In this document: piece after piece, positions 62,500-64,000 of the stretch
Layout of the letters: each line of letters begins with the position of its first letter
Numbering within the stretch: the first letter of the stretch is position 1
Translations under genes and position numbers: made by a program
The notes under the pieces: model-generated
Database searches by the model: none
What the model saw: only the letters and a program-made list of their open reading frames with translations
What the model was told of the DNA's origin: nothing
Assembly (NCBI RefSeq): GCF_002077945.1
Contig: NZ_LVYD01000043.1
Coordinates: forward strand, 248,001-312,000
DNA length: 64,000 nt
Direction: 5' to 3'
Source: Niastella vici
GTDB taxonomy: Bacteria; Bacteroidota; Bacteroidia; Chitinophagales; Chitinophagaceae

Positions 62500-63069
62500 T
62501 TATTTTACAATGATCGCCAGTTTTAATAATTGTGAGCTTGCAGTTAATCCGGCCGCATTGATCGCTTTTACATTGGCTTCAAATTTCAGCTTGCGGTTTA
62601 CGATCACGAAATTGATGGCTGTACCCAGTCCTGCATAACCATCCTGTTCGCTGATGATAAGCGTTCCCTTACCGGTTGTTTTGGCCAGAATATCATCAAG
62701 CGGAACGCTTGATTTATCGGAGATGAACAGAATATGGCAGAACGTGATATCTGCGGGCTTGCTGAATTGCTTTACAATGATCTTCTTGTTATCAACCATT
62801 TCCGTTTTTACTATTTCGGCAAGCGGATCATTGATGGGCGAGGTGCCGATGACGCCAATAATAAATTCATTTTGGTCTGAAGACTCTTTCCATTCAATAT
62901 ACCTGGTGAAATTATAAATGAATGCCGCCTTGAGGTTGTATTCCTTTGCCTGGTCTTTTTGCCTGAAGCTGGTAAATGAGAAAGTTGTTACAAACAACCA
63001 TAACAAAGTTTTATAAAGCTTACGCTTTGCTGGTGTTTCTTTATATGTATGCGATCGGTAATTTTTCAT
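62500..63069 (-). CDS. YfiR-family periplasmic protein (DUF4154)
   Basis: The 189-residue protein has an N-terminal hydrophobic signal (about residues 19-36, YKTLLWLFVTTFSFTSF) and then the YfiR domain. The landmarks are YNLKAAFIYNFTRYIEW (44-60), FIIGVIGTSPINDPL, ITFCHILFIS (108-117), TLIISEQDGYAGLGTAINFV and AAGLTASSQLLKLA (172-185). In Pseudomonas, YfiR is a periplasmic redox-sensitive repressor of the YfiN cyclase. Here only Cys 111 is left in the mature part, so the disulfide switch of that protein is not conserved. It is encoded 35 bases after a TonB-dependent receptor gene and 1 base before the CHASE8-like kinase gene. Confidence 0.92.
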   Translation of the reverse strand: MKNYRSHTYKETPAKRKLYKTLLWLFVTTFSFTSFRQKDQAKEYNLKAAFIYNFTRYIEWKESSDQNEFIIGVIGTSPINDPLAEIVKTEMVDNKKIIVKQFSKPADITFCHILFISDKSSVPLDDILAKTTGKGTLIISEQDGYAGLGTAINFVIVNRKLKFEANVKAINAAGLTASSQLLKLAIIVK

Positions 63070-63104
63070 TGGTTATTGCTTGCAATGGTAGTGATCAAAA
63101 TGGG

Positions 63105-64000
63105 TTATAGTTCAAAGCTGGCGCCGCCAAATAGCATAAAGGCAGGCGCATCTGCCTTATAGAATTCCCGCGATTCATTATTAAAACAGTTCCTGCCACT
63201 CAGGGTAACCGTGAAGTTTTTCAGGATCTGGTACGATACGGTAGCGTTTAACATGCATTTGCCTTTTATATTTTCAACTCCTCTTTTACCATCTTTATAA
63301 GTAAGGTTGCTGCTGTGTAACTGGGTTTGGCTGCTGTAAAACCAGGGATTTAAATTGACGTTCAATTTGCCGGGTTTCCAGTTAATATAGGCGCCGCCAT
63401 AGCATGAAGGTGTAGCCTGGTGTTTTATTTTTGTTCCCATGCCTGAATATATATTGTACAGTGCCGGATTATTGTTATTGGAAGGAAGGGATGGGGCCTG
63501 CGGCGAATTGGCATAGATGGAGTAATCGTATAACATGGTTTTTTGCAGGGTAATGAAAGGTTTGAGTTGCCAGTTGCCGGCAACAATATTGGCCGTCAAA
63601 GTGCCGCCCCATTGTTTTGCATAAACGGTTATATTGTTCAGGTCGAGCAAACCCTGAAACCCGATGGGGCCGCTGTTATTGAAGGTGCCGCTTTCAAAAA
63701 TAGTATAGGAAAAATTGCGGGTCTTTGTGGTGAATAGCTCCAGATCAAATTTCAATTTGGCTGTTGGCTGAATCCTGTAACCTGCTTCAAATAGGGTAGA
63801 GGACAGCAGCTTTATGTTTTTATTTCCCCGTACTTCAAGCAGGTAAGTTTGAGTCGCATTCAATGGGCCTGTAAGATCGAGGTTTGAGAACAGATCAATA
63901 ATTAAAGGCGCTCTGTTCGCTTTTGAATGTACCACCCTGATCAAATTGCGCTCATTGATCTTGTAGGTGGCGGCCAGTTGATAAGAATAATATGTTTTGC
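63105..64000 (-). CDS. TonB-dependent receptor, C-terminal part (cut by window edge)
   Basis: The frame runs off the right edge of the window; about 297 C-terminal residues are visible. They are the last strands of an outer membrane barrel: YKINERNLIRVVHSKANRAP (the loop typical of TonB-dependent receptors), TYLLEVRGNKNIKLLSSTLF, YRIQPTAKLKFDLELFTTKT, GGAYINWKPGKLNVNLNPWF, ATVSYQILKNFTVTLSGRNC and a final MLFGGASFEL. It lacks the SusC-type end and has no SusD in the visible neighbourhood. The YfiR-like gene lies 35 bases downstream, so receptor, YfiR, kinase and response regulator probably form one operon. Confidence 0.88.
   Translation of the reverse strand, partial: KTYYSYQLAATYKINERNLIRVVHSKANRAPLIIDLFSNLDLTGPLNATQTYLLEVRGNKNIKLLSSTLFEAGYRIQPTAKLKFDLELFTTKTRNFSYTIFESGTFNNSGPIGFQGLLDLNNITVYAKQWGGTLTANIVAGNWQLKPFITLQKTMLYDYSIYANSPQAPSLPSNNNNPALYNIYSGMGTKIKHQATPSCYGGAYINWKPGKLNVNLNPWFYSSQTQLHSSNLTYKDGKRGVENIKGKCMLNATVSYQILKNFTVTLSGRNCFNNESREFYKADAPAFMLFGGASFEL

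Noticed and set aside
1-64000. Mobile elements, tRNA or rRNA genes
   Set aside because: No transposase, integrase, terminal inverted repeats with target duplications, tRNA cloverleaf or rRNA sequence was recognised.

Overview
The window comes from a member of the Bacteroidota, most likely the family Chitinophagaceae (Chitinophaga/Niastella-like). The evidence is four SusC/SusD pairs, two ECF sigma/FecR regulatory sets, proteins with type IX secretion sorting domains of both kinds, many lipoproteins with a Cys-Lys-Lys type lipobox, and almost no Shine-Dalgarno usage ahead of genes. No tRNA, rRNA, phage, transposase or CRISPR array was seen. The left and right edges each cut a gene.

Layout. 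1-3351: the end of a conserved hypothetical gene, then a large secreted protein with a gliding-motility type C-terminal sorting domain. 3652-12325: nutrient-uptake locus 1 (ECF sigma, FecR anti-sigma, SusC with an STN signalling domain, SusD, and a thioredoxin fused to a DUF3738-like domain). 12309-14784, minus strand: a compact cassette of an AraC-type regulator, a MauE-like membrane protein, a 66-residue secreted four-cysteine peptide and a membrane-anchored propeller-like protein. 15254-17096: a lipoprotein and a PL7-like polysaccharide lyase. 17439-28746: locus 2 (ECF sigma, GyrI-like protein, FecR, SusC with STN, SusD, DUF4843 lipoprotein, PKD-like lipoprotein, TlpA-like thioredoxin). 28911-30524: a CvfB-like S1 protein and an outer membrane barrel protein. 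30703-35263, minus strand: locus 3 (SusC/SusD without STN or FecR), preceded by a perfect palindrome like a LacI operator. 35643-43655: a GloVer-repeat secreted protein, DoxX, a Crp-type regulator, an FtsX-type permease and an unknown lipoprotein. 44031-50020: a very large secreted S8 peptidase, a TPR lipoprotein and YjbQ. 50043-52368, minus strand: a GH5 cellulase-like enzyme and a small secreted protein, separated by 54 tandem copies of a 14-bp unit. 52905-60554: locus 4, a xylan-type utilisation operon (SusC, SusD, IPT/TIG surface binding lipoprotein, GH10 xylanase with an inserted carbohydrate-binding module). 61-64 kb, minus strand: TonB-dependent receptor, YfiR-like protein, CHASE8-like histidine kinase and response regulator in one tight operon.

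How they work together. Loci 1 and 2 look like trans-envelope signalling systems in which a loaded SusC contacts FecR and releases an ECF sigma factor. Locus 3 is more likely under a cytoplasmic LacI-type regulator encoded elsewhere. Locus 4 binds xylan at the surface, cuts it with the GH10 enzyme and imports the oligosaccharides; the GH5 enzyme and the PL7-like lyase add other plant or algal glycan activities.

The two most promising undescribed systems are the AraC/MauE/cysteine-peptide/propeller cassette (12.3-14.8 kb) and the YfiR/CHASE8-kinase operon at the right edge, where a sensor pair usually associated with c-di-GMP seems to be wired to a phosphorelay.
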